From Gammaproteobacteria bacterium (GTDB lineage Bacteria; Pseudomonadota; Gammaproteobacteria; GCA-001735895), in assembly GCA_029862005.1 (NCBI GenBank), contig JAOTYD010000001.1, positions 62,001 through 126,000 on the forward strand: a DNA stretch of 64,000 bases, given 5' to 3'. The position numbers and the translations under genes were made by a program. Below are positions 36,238 through 44,067 of the stretch, in pieces. Numbering within the stretch: position 1 is the stretch's first letter; each line of letters opens with the position of its first letter. Under the pieces are notes generated by a model. The model made no database searches. It was given only the letters and a program-made list of their open reading frames with translations, and was not told the DNA's origin.

Positions 36238-36900
36238 ATGCAGTTAATAAAACAAAAAGGTTTCACGCTTGTAGAAATCGCCATCGTACTGGTTATCGTG
36301 GGCCTGCTGATAGGCGGCGTCCTGAAGGGCCAGGAAATGATTACCAATGCCAAGCTCAAGCGTATCGAAAGCGATAACGCGGGTATCGCTGCGGCCATGT
36401 TTTCTTACCAGGACCGCTATCTGCAGCTGCCGGGGGATGACAGTGACGCCGTAAATAGGTTCACAGTATACGCGCCCGCCGATAACCCCAATGGTAACGG
36501 CGACGGCGTTATTGGTCTTGGAAATGACTGGGATGCTCCCATAGCTGCCCCTCCCTGGGCTGTCGGCGCTGATGAAACGCTAAAATTTTATGCTCATTTG
36601 CGCGCGGCGGGACTGGTTCCAGGCGATCCGAAAGACACTACCCGTCCATCCAATGCCTACGGTGGCCAAATCGGGGTCCAGGATGGATCACTGGCGATTT
36701 CCGGTCATGTCACCATTTTTGGCGCAATTGAGGGGCCGATCGCGAAAATTATCGAGGGCAGGCTCGATGACGGGACCCCAGATTCCGGGCGTATCCAGTC
36801 GGATGTACCTCCCGCACCAATGGATGCTGGCGCGGTTAATACCCAGGCCGGCCTGCCTTATGATGACAATGTGCGCTACAATATGGCTTTTCGTCTATAA
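36238..36900 (+). CDS. Type IV prepilin, likely major subunit of the second system
   Basis: 220 residues, canonical: leader MQLIKQKG before FTLVEIAIVLVIVGLLIGGVL (Glu5). KGQEMITNAKLKRIESDNAGIAAAMFSYQDRYLQLPGDDSDAVNRF follows, the alpha1-to-LPGDD signature of a widespread prepilin family. The globular part has almost no Cys. It has its own sigma-54 promoter, a strong RBS (GGGAGA 7-12 bp before ATG) and a dedicated terminator, so it is a separately controlled and probably abundant subunit. It lies between ABC transporter genes. Confidence 0.9.
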   Translation: MQLIKQKGFTLVEIAIVLVIVGLLIGGVLKGQEMITNAKLKRIESDNAGIAAAMFSYQDRYLQLPGDDSDAVNRFTVYAPADNPNGNGDGVIGLGNDWDAPIAAPPWAVGADETLKFYAHLRAAGLVPGDPKDTTRPSNAYGGQIGVQDGSLAISGHVTIFGAIEGPIAKIIEGRLDDGTPDSGRIQSDVPPAPMDAGAVNTQAGLPYDDNVRYNMAFRL

Positions 36901-36921
36901 ATCACAATCTTAGTTTGCCAC

Positions 36922-36953
36922 AATGGCCTGCCCGTTCGGCGGGCCATTTTTGT
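36922..36953 (+). terminator. Rho-independent terminator after the sigma-54 prepilin gene
   Basis: TGGCCTGCC (36924-36932), loop CGTTC, GGCGGGCCA (36938-36946), then TTTTTG. A 9-bp stem with one T-G wobble sits directly downstream of the prepilin stop. Confidence 0.88.
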
Positions 36954-36985
36954 TTAGGACGGAGATTTTTGAATACTGTTAATTT

Positions 36986-37705
36986 ATGACCCCGGCGCTC
37001 TCGATTTCCAATATCAGTTACTCGGTTTCGGGCCTCGAAATCCTTAAAGCCCTCAACCTGGAAGTGGACGAACAGCGATACTGCGCGATCGCGGGTGTAA
37101 ACGGTGCCGGCAAATCAACCCTGATCAAGCTAATTCTCGATCTAATCCGGCCTCAACCCGGTGGTGAGATACGTGTCTTCGGTTTCGATAACCAGGATCG
37201 GCAATGCCGCGATCAACTCACTTACCTGCCGGAAAAATTCAACGTCAAGAAAAACATTACCGGGCGCCAGTACCTCGATTTTATCGCCGCGGTTTACCAT
37301 CAGAATCCCGGCCGTAAAAAAATAGACGAACTCGCTGAACGCCTCGACTTTCCGTCCCGGCGGCTGGATTCCAGGGTAGGCGGGTACTCCAAGGGCATGG
37401 TGCAGAAACTGGGATTGGTAAGCTGCTTCATGCTTGAGCGGCGGTTGCTGATCCTCGATGAACCCTTAAGCGGTCTCGACCCGCGTGCGCGTTACCGGTT
37501 CAAGGAATTGATGCGCGATGAAAAATCTTCCGCGCGCACGGTTTTGTACAGCACCCATCTGCTCACCGATGCTGAAGATCTTTGCGATCGGTTCGGAATT
37601 TTGCATGATGGCGAAATGAAGTACCAGGGTACCCCGGACGATTGCCTGCAGCACTACCAGGCGGAAACGCTTGAACAAGCCTACATGAAATGCATTTCCG
37701 AATGA
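36986..37705 (+). CDS. ABC transporter ATP-binding protein
   Basis: 239 residues with all ABC motifs: Walker A GVNGAGKST (about 38-46), Q-loop-like LPEKFNVKKNITG, signature YSKGM, Walker B LLILDEPLSGLDP, and switch STHLLTDAEDLCDR. It belongs to the CcmA/NosF-like group that partners with ABC-2 permeases, so it probably powers the permease at 34618. The ATG has no close RBS: GGACGGAG lies 21 bp upstream, and an in-frame TAA at 36980 rules out an earlier start. The M. xanthus PilH ATPase of the pilGHI transporter is a functional analogue near a pilin gene. Confidence 0.9.
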   Translation: MTPALSISNISYSVSGLEILKALNLEVDEQRYCAIAGVNGAGKSTLIKLILDLIRPQPGGEIRVFGFDNQDRQCRDQLTYLPEKFNVKKNITGRQYLDFIAAVYHQNPGRKKIDELAERLDFPSRRLDSRVGGYSKGMVQKLGLVSCFMLERRLLILDEPLSGLDPRARYRFKELMRDEKSSARTVLYSTHLLTDAEDLCDRFGILHDGEMKYQGTPDDCLQHYQAETLEQAYMKCISE

Positions 37706-37765
37706 TTCGTTGCTCCTGTGACCTATTCCTGGGTAGCGGGATTTTTTCGCGCGTCCATTAAAGAC

Positions 37766-37792
37766 TGGATTCCGGCTTGTGCCGGAATGACA
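37766..37792. repeat. REP-like palindrome (TGGATTCCGGC type)
   Basis: ATTCCGGC (37769-37776), loop TTGT, GCCGGAAT (37781-37788), inside the familiar TGGATTCCGGC...GCCGGAATGACA frame found dispersed in many bacterial genomes. It lies between two convergent stop codons and may also help end transcription. Confidence 0.7.
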
Positions 37793-37795
37793 ATT

Positions 37796-38440
37796 CTAGC
37801 CGAGTTCCTTTAATTTACGCGTCAGCGTATTACGACCCCAGCCGAGCAATCGTGCGGCATCCTGTTTACGTCCACGCGTGGCCTCGAGGGCGCAGTCGAG
37901 CAGGGTTTTTTCAAAGGTCCGGGCGGCATTTTTCAGAATGTCGGTTTCGCCCTGGGACAATTGCTGCTTCGCCCACAGGCGCAGCTGTTCCTGCCAGTCG
38001 CTGATTTGGGCCGGCAGTCGCGATGGCCCCGGGCTGGCTTCGATCACCGGGTCGCAGGCGCGTGCCACGAGCTCGAGCGCGTCGTCGATATCGAAGGGTT
38101 TGGGAAGATACTCGAAAGCGCCATCGTGAAACGCCTGCACCGTGGTATCGAGATCGGTATAGGCCGTCATCACGATGATCGGTGTTTGTGGTGATATGTT
38201 TTTGATTTGCTTGAGCAATTCAAATCCGTTGATTCCGGGCATGCGGACATCGGTTATAATCAGGCTTGGTCGCGCCCCGGGATCGGTGCGCTTGAAACTT
38301 GCCAGTGCTACCGAGCCGGATTCAAAGGCCCTCACCTGGTAGCCATTATTGGTCAGGGTCTTTTCCAGTACCCAGCGCATTGATTGATCATCATCGATGA
38401 CCCAGATTAAGACAGGTACTTTATTGGTCGCTTGAGTCAT
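37796..38440 (-). CDS. ntrC: NtrC-like nitrogen response regulator lacking the AAA+ domain
   Basis: 214 residues instead of about 470. The receiver (about 8-128) is intact, with DDD at 16-18, phospho-acceptor D64 in ITDVRMPG, T92 and K114. A linker (about 130-172) with DWQEQLRLWAKQQLSQGETD follows, then the NtrC-type Fis domain (about 175-213) with RKQDAARLLGWGRNTLTRKLKELG, almost identical to the end of enteric NtrC. The whole sigma-54-contacting ATPase domain (GAFTGA, Walker A/B, about 240-250 residues) is absent, with no frameshift or leftover. Overlaps ntrB by 4 bp. It can still be phosphorylated and bind DNA but should not activate sigma-54 promoters. Confidence 0.92.
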   Translation of the reverse strand: MTQATNKVPVLIWVIDDDQSMRWVLEKTLTNNGYQVRAFESGSVALASFKRTDPGARPSLIITDVRMPGINGFELLKQIKNISPQTPIIVMTAYTDLDTTVQAFHDGAFEYLPKPFDIDDALELVARACDPVIEASPGPSRLPAQISDWQEQLRLWAKQQLSQGETDILKNAARTFEKTLLDCALEATRGRKQDAARLLGWGRNTLTRKLKELG

Positions 38441-39516
38441 GTTTTTTCCATGGGCAAAATGGTGCTGAAGGTCGTTCCGGTTTCCGAACTGTGCAGGTGG
38501 ATGGTACCCCCGTGTCGGGAGATGATTTCCTGGGCAATCGGCAGACCCAGGCCACTGCCTTCGGGCCTGTCGGTAATCATCGGCAGAAATATAGTTTCGC
38601 CGAGATCTGGCGGAATGCCGCGGCCGCTATCAATGATATCGACCTGTACCACCAGCGGATGAGTGACCCGGCCGATTGTAAACTGACGTCCTACGCGGGT
38701 TTTGAAGATTACCGCACCGCTTCCGTCGATTGCCTGTACCGCGTTGCGCACGATATTCAGGAAGGCCTGGATCAGCATGTCACGATCCGCCATGATTTCC
38801 GGAATGCTCGGGTCGTAATCGCGCTCTATCGTTATTCGATCGGGCTCGGCCGCCAGTATGATCCTGCGGATATGCTCCAGCACCTCGAGGATATTTACCG
38901 GTTTGCGCTGCATTTTGTTGCCGGGCACCAGCATCTTGCTGGTCAGGGATTGCAGGCGATCGACCTCGCTGACGATGATCTCGGTATACTCGTTCCACTC
39001 GGGACGATCGAGCGCGCGTTGTAGCAATTGTGCCGCACCGCGAATGCCACCCAGCGGATTGTTGATCTCGTGCGCGATCCCGCGCGCGAGCTGCTGAGTG
39101 GCCTGTTTCTGCAACTGATTGAGTTCGTCCTGTGCAAACTGTGCCTGGTGCTCGTGCTGACGAATTTCAATGACGAGCGCGTCATCCGACTGCCCCCCGT
39201 CGAGCGGATAGATGCTGTAGCTGGCCGTAATGGCCTTACCATTTTCAAGAGTGATCACCGCTTCGTGCTCGGTAAACGCAATTGAGTCGAGTTTCAGCTT
39301 CGAGAGGATACTGGAAGGTTCTACCTGGCTCAGCAGGCTGTCGAATCTGCGCCCGATCAGGCTCGAGGCGCTGCTTTCGAACAGCACTTCTGCGGCTGTG
39401 TTAACGTAGGTGATGCAACGCTCGCCATCGAGACAGAGTATCGACGAGTTAAGCGTATCGAGAATACGATAACCGTTGTCGATCTCCTGGACCGAATTTA
39501 GTTTTGGCTGCTGCAT
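38437..39516 (-). CDS. glnL: Nitrogen regulation sensor kinase NtrB (GlnL)
   Basis: Soluble histidine kinase/phosphatase that controls NtrC phosphorylation in response to PII. 359 residues: PAS domain (about 15-120), H-box with H149 in ARGIAHEINNPLGGIRGAAQLL (the NtrB signature, here EINNP), N-box FLNIVRNAVQAI, and G boxes DSGRGIPPD and GSGLGLPIAQ. It is complete even though its partner NtrC lacks the AAA+ domain. Separated from glnA by a strong terminator, so ntrBC probably has its own promoter. Confidence 0.95.
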   Translation of the reverse strand: MQQPKLNSVQEIDNGYRILDTLNSSILCLDGERCITYVNTAAEVLFESSASSLIGRRFDSLLSQVEPSSILSKLKLDSIAFTEHEAVITLENGKAITASYSIYPLDGGQSDDALVIEIRQHEHQAQFAQDELNQLQKQATQQLARGIAHEINNPLGGIRGAAQLLQRALDRPEWNEYTEIIVSEVDRLQSLTSKMLVPGNKMQRKPVNILEVLEHIRRIILAAEPDRITIERDYDPSIPEIMADRDMLIQAFLNIVRNAVQAIDGSGAVIFKTRVGRQFTIGRVTHPLVVQVDIIDSGRGIPPDLGETIFLPMITDRPEGSGLGLPIAQEIISRHGGTIHLHSSETGTTFSTILPMEKT

Positions 39517-39556
39517 TTAATCGCTGCTGACTCGAATCATGATCATACGGTTGCAG

Positions 39557-39589
39557 ACAAAAAAGGCCCCGCGCGAGGGGCCTTTTTGT
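39557..39589. terminator. Rho-independent terminator downstream of glnA
   Basis: AAAAAGGCCCC (about 39560-39570), loop GCGCGA, GGGGCCTTTTT (39577-39587). A symmetric strong hairpin with A/T runs on both sides, between glnA and ntrB, both leftward. Confidence 0.9.
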
Positions 39590-39608
39590 CGGTCGTACAA
39601 ACGAAAGC

Positions 39609-41018
39609 CTAGCAGCTGTAGTAAAGGTCAAACTCAACCGGATTGGTCGCGAGGCGAAGACGCTGTACTTCCTCGTCCTTCAGTTCGATGTAGCCGTCGA
39701 TCACGTCATCGGTGAAGACGCCTCCGGCCTTGAGGAATTCGCGATCCTGGTCCAGCGCATCCAGCGCCTGGTCGAATGAAAAGGCGACCTGTGGAATTTC
39801 GGCCTCTTCCTCGGGCGGTAAATCGTAGAGATCCTTGTCCATCGCTTCACCCGGGTGCAGCTGGTTCTTGATGCCATCCAGTCCCGCCATCATCAGTGCG
39901 GCAAACGCGAGATAAGGATTGGCGGTTGAATCCGGGAAGCGTACTTCGATACGGCGTGCTTTCGGATTACTGACGTAGGGAATACGTATCGAAGCGGAGC
40001 GATTGCGCGCGGAGTAGGCGAGCATGACCGGAGCTTCGAAACCCGGTACCAGTCGTTTATAGCTATTGGTGGCAGCATTGGCAAAAGCATTGATCGCGCG
40101 CGCGTGCTTGATCACCCCGCCGATGTAGTACAACGCGGTATCCGATAAACCGCCATAGCCTTCGCCGGCGAACAGGTTAACCCCGTCCTTGACCAGGGAC
40201 ATGTGCACGTGCATACCGTTACCGTTGTCACCGACCAGTGGCTTCGGCATGAAGGTTGCGGTCTTGCCGTAGCTGTGTGCGACGTTGTGGACACAGTATT
40301 TCAGCACCTGGATTTCATCGGCTTTACGCACCAGGGTATTGAATTCCACACCTATTTCACACTGTCCCGCGGTTGCGACCTCATGGTGGTGAACCTCGAC
40401 CTTGAGGCCCATTTCTTCCATCGCCAGGCACATTGCCGAGCGAATGTCGTGTAACGAATCCACCGGGGGTACCGGGAAATAGCCCCCTTTAACGCCTGGC
40501 CGATGTCCGATGTTGCCGTCTTCGTACATTTTAATCGAGCTCCAGGCGGCTTCCTCGGACTCGATCTGGTAAGAGCAATGCCCCATTTCGGTCGACCACT
40601 TGACGTCGTCGAAGACAAAAAACTCGTTTTCCGGGCCGAAGTAAGCAGCATCGGCGATTCCGGATGCCTTCAGGTAAGCCTCGGCGCGCTCGGCAATGGA
40701 GCGAGGGTCGCGCTCGTAGCCTTCACCCGTGGCGGGCTCGACCACGTTACAGGTAAGGTTGATGGTGGGTTCATCGGTAAACGGATCCAGCACCGCGGTT
40801 GCCGGGTCGGGCATCAGGATCATGTCGGATTCGTTTATGCCTTTCCAGCCAGCCACCGAGGAGCCGTCAAACATTTTGCCTTCGGTAAAGGTATCTTCCC
40901 CGAGGGTACTTGCCGGGACCGAGACATGCTGCTCCTTTCCCTTGGTATCGGTAAAGCGGAAATCGACGAATTTCACGCCGTACTCGTTAATCTTGCTCAA
41001 CACATCAGACGCAGACAT
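39609..41018 (-). CDS. glnA: Glutamine synthetase type I
   Basis: Dodecameric cytosolic enzyme making glutamine from glutamate, ammonia and ATP. 469 residues, the normal GSI-beta length. Motifs: [15 protein letters not shown] near the N-terminus, [30 protein letters not shown] and [10 protein letters not shown]. The adenylylation site is the Tyr in [10 protein letters not shown], so activity is probably also controlled by GlnE. The RBS GGAGAA precedes the ATG. Its upstream region holds a sigma-70-like promoter and NtrC-type sites. Confidence 0.98.
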   Translation of the reverse strand: MSASDVLSKINEYGVKFVDFRFTDTKGKEQHVSVPASTLGEDTFTEGKMFDGSSVAGWKGINESDMILMPDPATAVLDPFTDEPTINLTCNVVEPATGEGYERDPRSIAERAEAYLKASGIADAAYFGPENEFFVFDDVKWSTEMGHCSYQIESEEAAWSSIKMYEDGNIGHRPGVKGGYFPVPPVDSLHDIRSAMCLAMEEMGLKVEVHHHEVATAGQCEIGVEFNTLVRKADEIQVLKYCVHNVAHSYGKTATFMPKPLVGDNGNGMHVHMSLVKDGVNLFAGEGYGGLSDTALYYIGGVIKHARAINAFANAATNSYKRLVPGFEAPVMLAYSARNRSASIRIPYVSNPKARRIEVRFPDSTANPYLAFAALMMAGLDGIKNQLHPGEAMDKDLYDLPPEEEAEIPQVAFSFDQALDALDQDREFLKAGGVFTDDVIDGYIELKDEEVQRLRLATNPVEFDLYYSC

Positions 41019-41056
41019 GATTCAGTTCTCCAAAATCGGGGCCAAAAACAGGGCAG

Positions 41057-41084
41057 ATTGTACCGATTAATGCCTCGATGCCAA
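41057..41084 (-). promoter_or_regulatory. Sigma-70-like promoter of glnA
   Basis: Read on the minus strand: TTGGCA (41084-41079), 16-bp spacer, TACAAT (41062-41057), each with one mismatch to consensus, about 40 bp before the glnA ATG. No GG-N10-GC sigma-54 signature was found between the NtrC-type site and the ATG. Confidence 0.6.
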
Positions 41085-41147
41085 CTTATCGTGCAAAAAT
41101 CCGGGTTTGGGAGTCAATTATGACAAAATTGCACCAATAAAGTGCAA
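41079..41147 (-). promoter_or_regulatory. NtrC-type binding sites upstream of glnA
   Basis: TTGCAC-N7-GTGCAA at 41129-41147 is a perfect match to the NtrC palindrome (TGCAC-N7-GTGCA). A weaker second copy, TGCCA-N7-GTGCA at 41079-41095, lies 51 bp closer to glnA and overlaps the -35 element. The strong site would be centred about 88 bp and the weak one about 37 bp upstream of the predicted start of transcription. Confidence 0.65.
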
Positions 41148-41149
41148 AA

Positions 41150-42283
41150 TCAAGCGACGTAGTAGATATTCACCTTACCCACATAGTCGAGGCTGGCGGC
41201 CGCATGCTGCAATTTGCCTATAGTTGCTGCCTGCTCTGGTGTGCACATCGATACCGGCAGCACCAGGTCGACCTCGATGAGCTCATCCAGGTAATGTAGC
41301 TTGGTCTGGATGATTTGCGCATGCCCGGGCAATTTATCCCAGGCATGTTGAAGATCCTTTTCGATGGTGTCGCGTTCGGGAAGTTTCGCGAGCACCGAAT
41401 CCTTGACCGCATCGTCCAGCGGGTCGATGTGGATCTGCACGTCGATGATCTTCGGGAACTGCTTTTTCACGAGATGTTCTATGTTGTGCGCGATAAAATG
41501 CGCCTCGGAAACGGTCAGATCCGAATCGACCTCGATATGGGCGTCAATATACCCTAAACCGCCCATCGAGCGGGTGCGCAGGTTGTGGATTCCAACAACG
41601 CTCGCGTTAGCCAGCATCGCCTGGCGCACTTCCTCAACCAGGTCGAAGTTGAGACCCGTATCGATCAACTCATACAGTGCTTTCTGTCCCAGGCGAAATC
41701 CCATTACCGAAATCATCACGGCGACCACGATCGCGGCCAGTGCGTCCATGTATGGAACACCCAGCAACTGCGCCGAAATACCGATCACGACGACGATCGA
41801 CGAGAGTGCATCGGAACGGTGATGCCAGGCGTTGGATTCGAGCAGCGTCGAATGCGTTTTACGCGCAGCTCGCAGCGTGTAGTGGTAAAGACCTTCTTTC
41901 GCCACGACGGCAAGCAGCGCAAAAACAACAGTTATAACCTCGGGATTTACCGTTAGCGGGGCAAGTATACTTTCTACTCCGCGCAGGCCAATGCCGACCC
42001 CGACCATGATAAGAATGCTACCCAGCAGCAGCGATGCCAGGGTTTCGATACGACCGTGGCCGTAGGGATGGTCCTCGTCCGCTTCCTTGGCGGCGCGCCC
42101 GGACGCGTAAAGCACGATAAAGTCGGTGCTCAGGTCGGAGAGTGTATGAAATCCATCGGCGAGCAGCGCCTGTGACTTACCGAGAAGACCAAAGGTGATT
42201 TGCAGCGCCGCAAGACCGCAATTGACTGCTGCTCCGGTGAGTGTAACCCGGCGCGTTATACGGTGGCGCTGTTTAATTTCCAT
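41150..42283 (-). CDS. Cation diffusion facilitator (FieF/CzcD family) transporter
   Basis: 378 residues from the ATG at 42283; the frame runs to 42310 but that start would lie deeper inside tusA. About six membrane helices, metal-site signatures ADGFHTLSDLSTDF (helix 2) and NAWHHRSDALSS (helix 5), and the CDF loop DEDHPYGHGRIE. The C-terminal cytoplasmic domain (about 210-295) has VVGIHNLRTRSMGG and an extra about 80-residue tail beyond the usual CDF length (about 300). Likely exports Zn2+, Fe2+ or a similar divalent cation. Overlaps tusA by 11 bp. Confidence 0.92.
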   Translation of the reverse strand: MEIKQRHRITRRVTLTGAAVNCGLAALQITFGLLGKSQALLADGFHTLSDLSTDFIVLYASGRAAKEADEDHPYGHGRIETLASLLLGSILIMVGVGIGLRGVESILAPLTVNPEVITVVFALLAVVAKEGLYHYTLRAARKTHSTLLESNAWHHRSDALSSIVVVIGISAQLLGVPYMDALAAIVVAVMISVMGFRLGQKALYELIDTGLNFDLVEEVRQAMLANASVVGIHNLRTRSMGGLGYIDAHIEVDSDLTVSEAHFIAHNIEHLVKKQFPKIIDVQIHIDPLDDAVKDSVLAKLPERDTIEKDLQHAWDKLPGHAQIIQTKLHYLDELIEVDLVLPVSMCTPEQAATIGKLQHAAASLDYVGKVNIYYVA

Positions 42284-42512
42284 CGAGGTCTTTTTGCACC
42301 AGAAAGACAAACTCCTGCTCCAGTTGCTCGCTCACAAGCACTCGGTGCCCGTTGATCCGGCACCAGGTCGGGATATCGATCATGGTACCCGGATCGGTGC
42401 AGGTAATCCTGACCTTAGCGCCGCTGGCCTGTTTCTCGACGCAATCCTGCAAGCGAATCACCGGCATCGGGCAAAGCAGACGACGTGCATCGAGCTCCAC
42501 CACAGGGCTCAT
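42273..42512 (-). CDS. tusA: TusA-family sulfurtransferase
   Basis: 79-residue cytosolic sulfur carrier with the family active site CPMP in ARRLLCPMPVIRLQDCVEKQ. TusA proteins hand persulfide sulfur to thiolation enzymes. Here the gene overlaps a PP-loop thiolase gene by 4 bp, so it is probably the dedicated sulfur donor for that enzyme. Start ATG lies within the stop of the upstream gene. Confidence 0.9.
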   Translation of the reverse strand: MSPVVELDARRLLCPMPVIRLQDCVEKQASGAKVRITCTDPGTMIDIPTWCRINGHRVLVSEQLEQEFVFLVQKDLDGN

Positions 42513-43552
42513 ACAATGACCCAGTCCGGATTGATCTGTGCCGCGGGCAGCGGCTTGACGTGAATGCTGCGCGATCCCTGTTCACGGTCGCTGAAACGCA
42601 ACTCGACCGAATCGGCGTCGCGGCCCTTGCTGTAACGGGCGGTGATCGCGCAGGCGAGTTCCAGCTGTTTGGAATCGAGCGCTTCGCCTTCGATCAGTGT
42701 CAGCGGACCGGCATGGCTCACGGTGCTGATCGTCTGAAATTGTCGCTTGTAACCGCTCAGGAACCGGTTTTCGCCTTCTTCACGCGCGATAATCAGTTTG
42801 AAGGCCTGGCTCGGGCGTATGTGACGCCCGACTTTGAGCAGCATGATGTCGTCCAGATCGTAAGCGCGTTGACCGCGGTTATCCCAGAGATCCTGCAGTT
42901 TGACCGAGTAACTGTGATCGGTCAGAAAGCAGCAGCCCCCAGCGGGTTGCGCATAGTCCTCGAACCCGAGTTCCGCGGCCAGTGTTATCTGGGGTTTACG
43001 CGAACGTCCGCCAAAATCCTTCAGTTGTTCGCGATCGATCCAGCCCTCGATTTCGGGCAGCGTCGGCGGCAGGTTCATGGCGCATAACGGCCGCAGCAGC
43101 AGATCCTCGGCACCCGATTCCGTCGCCACCACCGGCATCAACCGTTTACGCTGGGATTTGGGTCTCTGACCGATGACTTCACCGGTCACGATAAAGTCGA
43201 AATCATGTTGTTGTAACCATTCATAAGCCTTGCGCACCATGAAAATCTTGCAATCCAGGCAGGGATTTAAATTGGCGCCGTAGCCGTGCCTGGGATTGAT
43301 CACGACGTCCTTGTATTCGTCGACGATGTCGATGATGTGCAACTTGATACCGAGCTGTTCGGCGACCCAGAGCGCATTGTTGCGTTTCGCCCGATTGCGA
43401 TCGTGCTTGCGAATCGCATGGGTATGTCCTTCGACGCAGAAGCCGGTAAAGAAATTGATACCTTCGACCTGGATGCCTTGTCGCTGGACCAGGCTGGCGG
43501 CCAGCAGGGAATCGAGGCCGCCGGAAATAAGCGCAACAGCTTTGCGGGTCAT
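42509..43552 (-). CDS. PP-loop ATPase, MnmA/ThiI-like thiolation enzyme
   Basis: 347 residues. The N-terminal PP-loop SGGLDSLLAA (10-19) adenylates the target base in this superfamily. A Cys pair in NPCLDCK and a second in AGGCCFL are placed like the catalytic cysteines of MnmA-type tRNA thiolases. A C-terminal domain of about 120 residues (IMLLKVGRHIRPSQAFKLIIAREEGEN) is unlike MnmA or ThiI and may bind RNA. It is not MnmA itself. Linked to tusA by overlap, which supports a sulfur-transfer role. Target nucleotide unknown. Confidence 0.8.
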   Translation of the reverse strand: MTRKAVALISGGLDSLLAASLVQRQGIQVEGINFFTGFCVEGHTHAIRKHDRNRAKRNNALWVAEQLGIKLHIIDIVDEYKDVVINPRHGYGANLNPCLDCKIFMVRKAYEWLQQHDFDFIVTGEVIGQRPKSQRKRLMPVVATESGAEDLLLRPLCAMNLPPTLPEIEGWIDREQLKDFGGRSRKPQITLAAELGFEDYAQPAGGCCFLTDHSYSVKLQDLWDNRGQRAYDLDDIMLLKVGRHIRPSQAFKLIIAREEGENRFLSGYKRQFQTISTVSHAGPLTLIEGEALDSKQLELACAITARYSKGRDADSVELRFSDREQGSRSIHVKPLPAAQINPDWVIV

Positions 43553-43587
43553 GCGTTTACCCTGACAGGTTAAAACGCGAAGTATAC

Positions 43588-43620
43588 CAATAACAAACGG
43601 AGTCGATAAATCGACTCCGT
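43588..43620 (-). terminator. Terminator of the minor pilin operon
   Basis: Perfect 11-bp stem: ACGGAGTCGAT (43597-43607), 2-nt AA loop, ATCGACTCCGT (43610-43620). Read leftward it is followed by TTTGTTATT, and it lies 22 bp downstream of the pilE stop. Confidence 0.75.
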
Positions 43621-43642
43621 GGTTAGCAGTAAAAAGTCTAGC

Positions 43643-44044
43643 TTACCAGCATTCAGCGGGGACGGCGCCGGTTCCGGCCTTGACGCCGGTATGGGTCAGT
43701 GACAGGCTGGTGCAATCCGTATCGTTTGCCTGGGGCTGACCACCAACCGGGGTTGCGACCAGCGTAAACTGGGTGTTGTTAAGCGTCGTAGCGCTGATCG
43801 TGTAGTAGTTGGTAGTCGTGGTAAACGGCAGAATCAGGGTGCAATTGGCGTGGTTGTAAGCGCCGTACAGGCTCTTGCATTTCTCCAGCGTTGCCGCTGC
43901 CTGGGTCAATGCCCCGCGACCGTCGGAACGGTTTGCGGCAATAACGTTACCGCCGTAAAAGCTCATGGCGATGGCGCCGAGAATGCCAATAATCGCAAGC
44001 ACGATCATCAATTCGATCAATGTAAAGCCTTTTGAGTATTTCAT
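43643..44044 (-). CDS. pilE: Type IV pilin PilE-like minor pilin
   Basis: 133 residues from the ATG at 44044; the frame extends to 44110 but would overlap the previous gene by 43 bp. Leader MKYSKG before FTLIELMIVLAIIGILGAIAMSF (Glu5). RGALTQAAATLEKCKSLYGAYNHANC is the PilE-type alpha1/alpha-beta loop, and C-terminal Cys residues (TDCTS, PAECW) form the D-region. It ends the fimU-pilV-W-X-Y1 run, which is where pilE lies in Pseudomonas. A terminator follows. Confidence 0.9.
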   Translation of the reverse strand: MKYSKGFTLIELMIVLAIIGILGAIAMSFYGGNVIAANRSDGRGALTQAAATLEKCKSLYGAYNHANCTLILPFTTTTNYYTISATTLNNTQFTLVATPVGGQPQANDTDCTSLSLTHTGVKAGTGAVPAECW

Positions 44045-44067
44045 AGTATTGCTCTGCATGTAATTGA

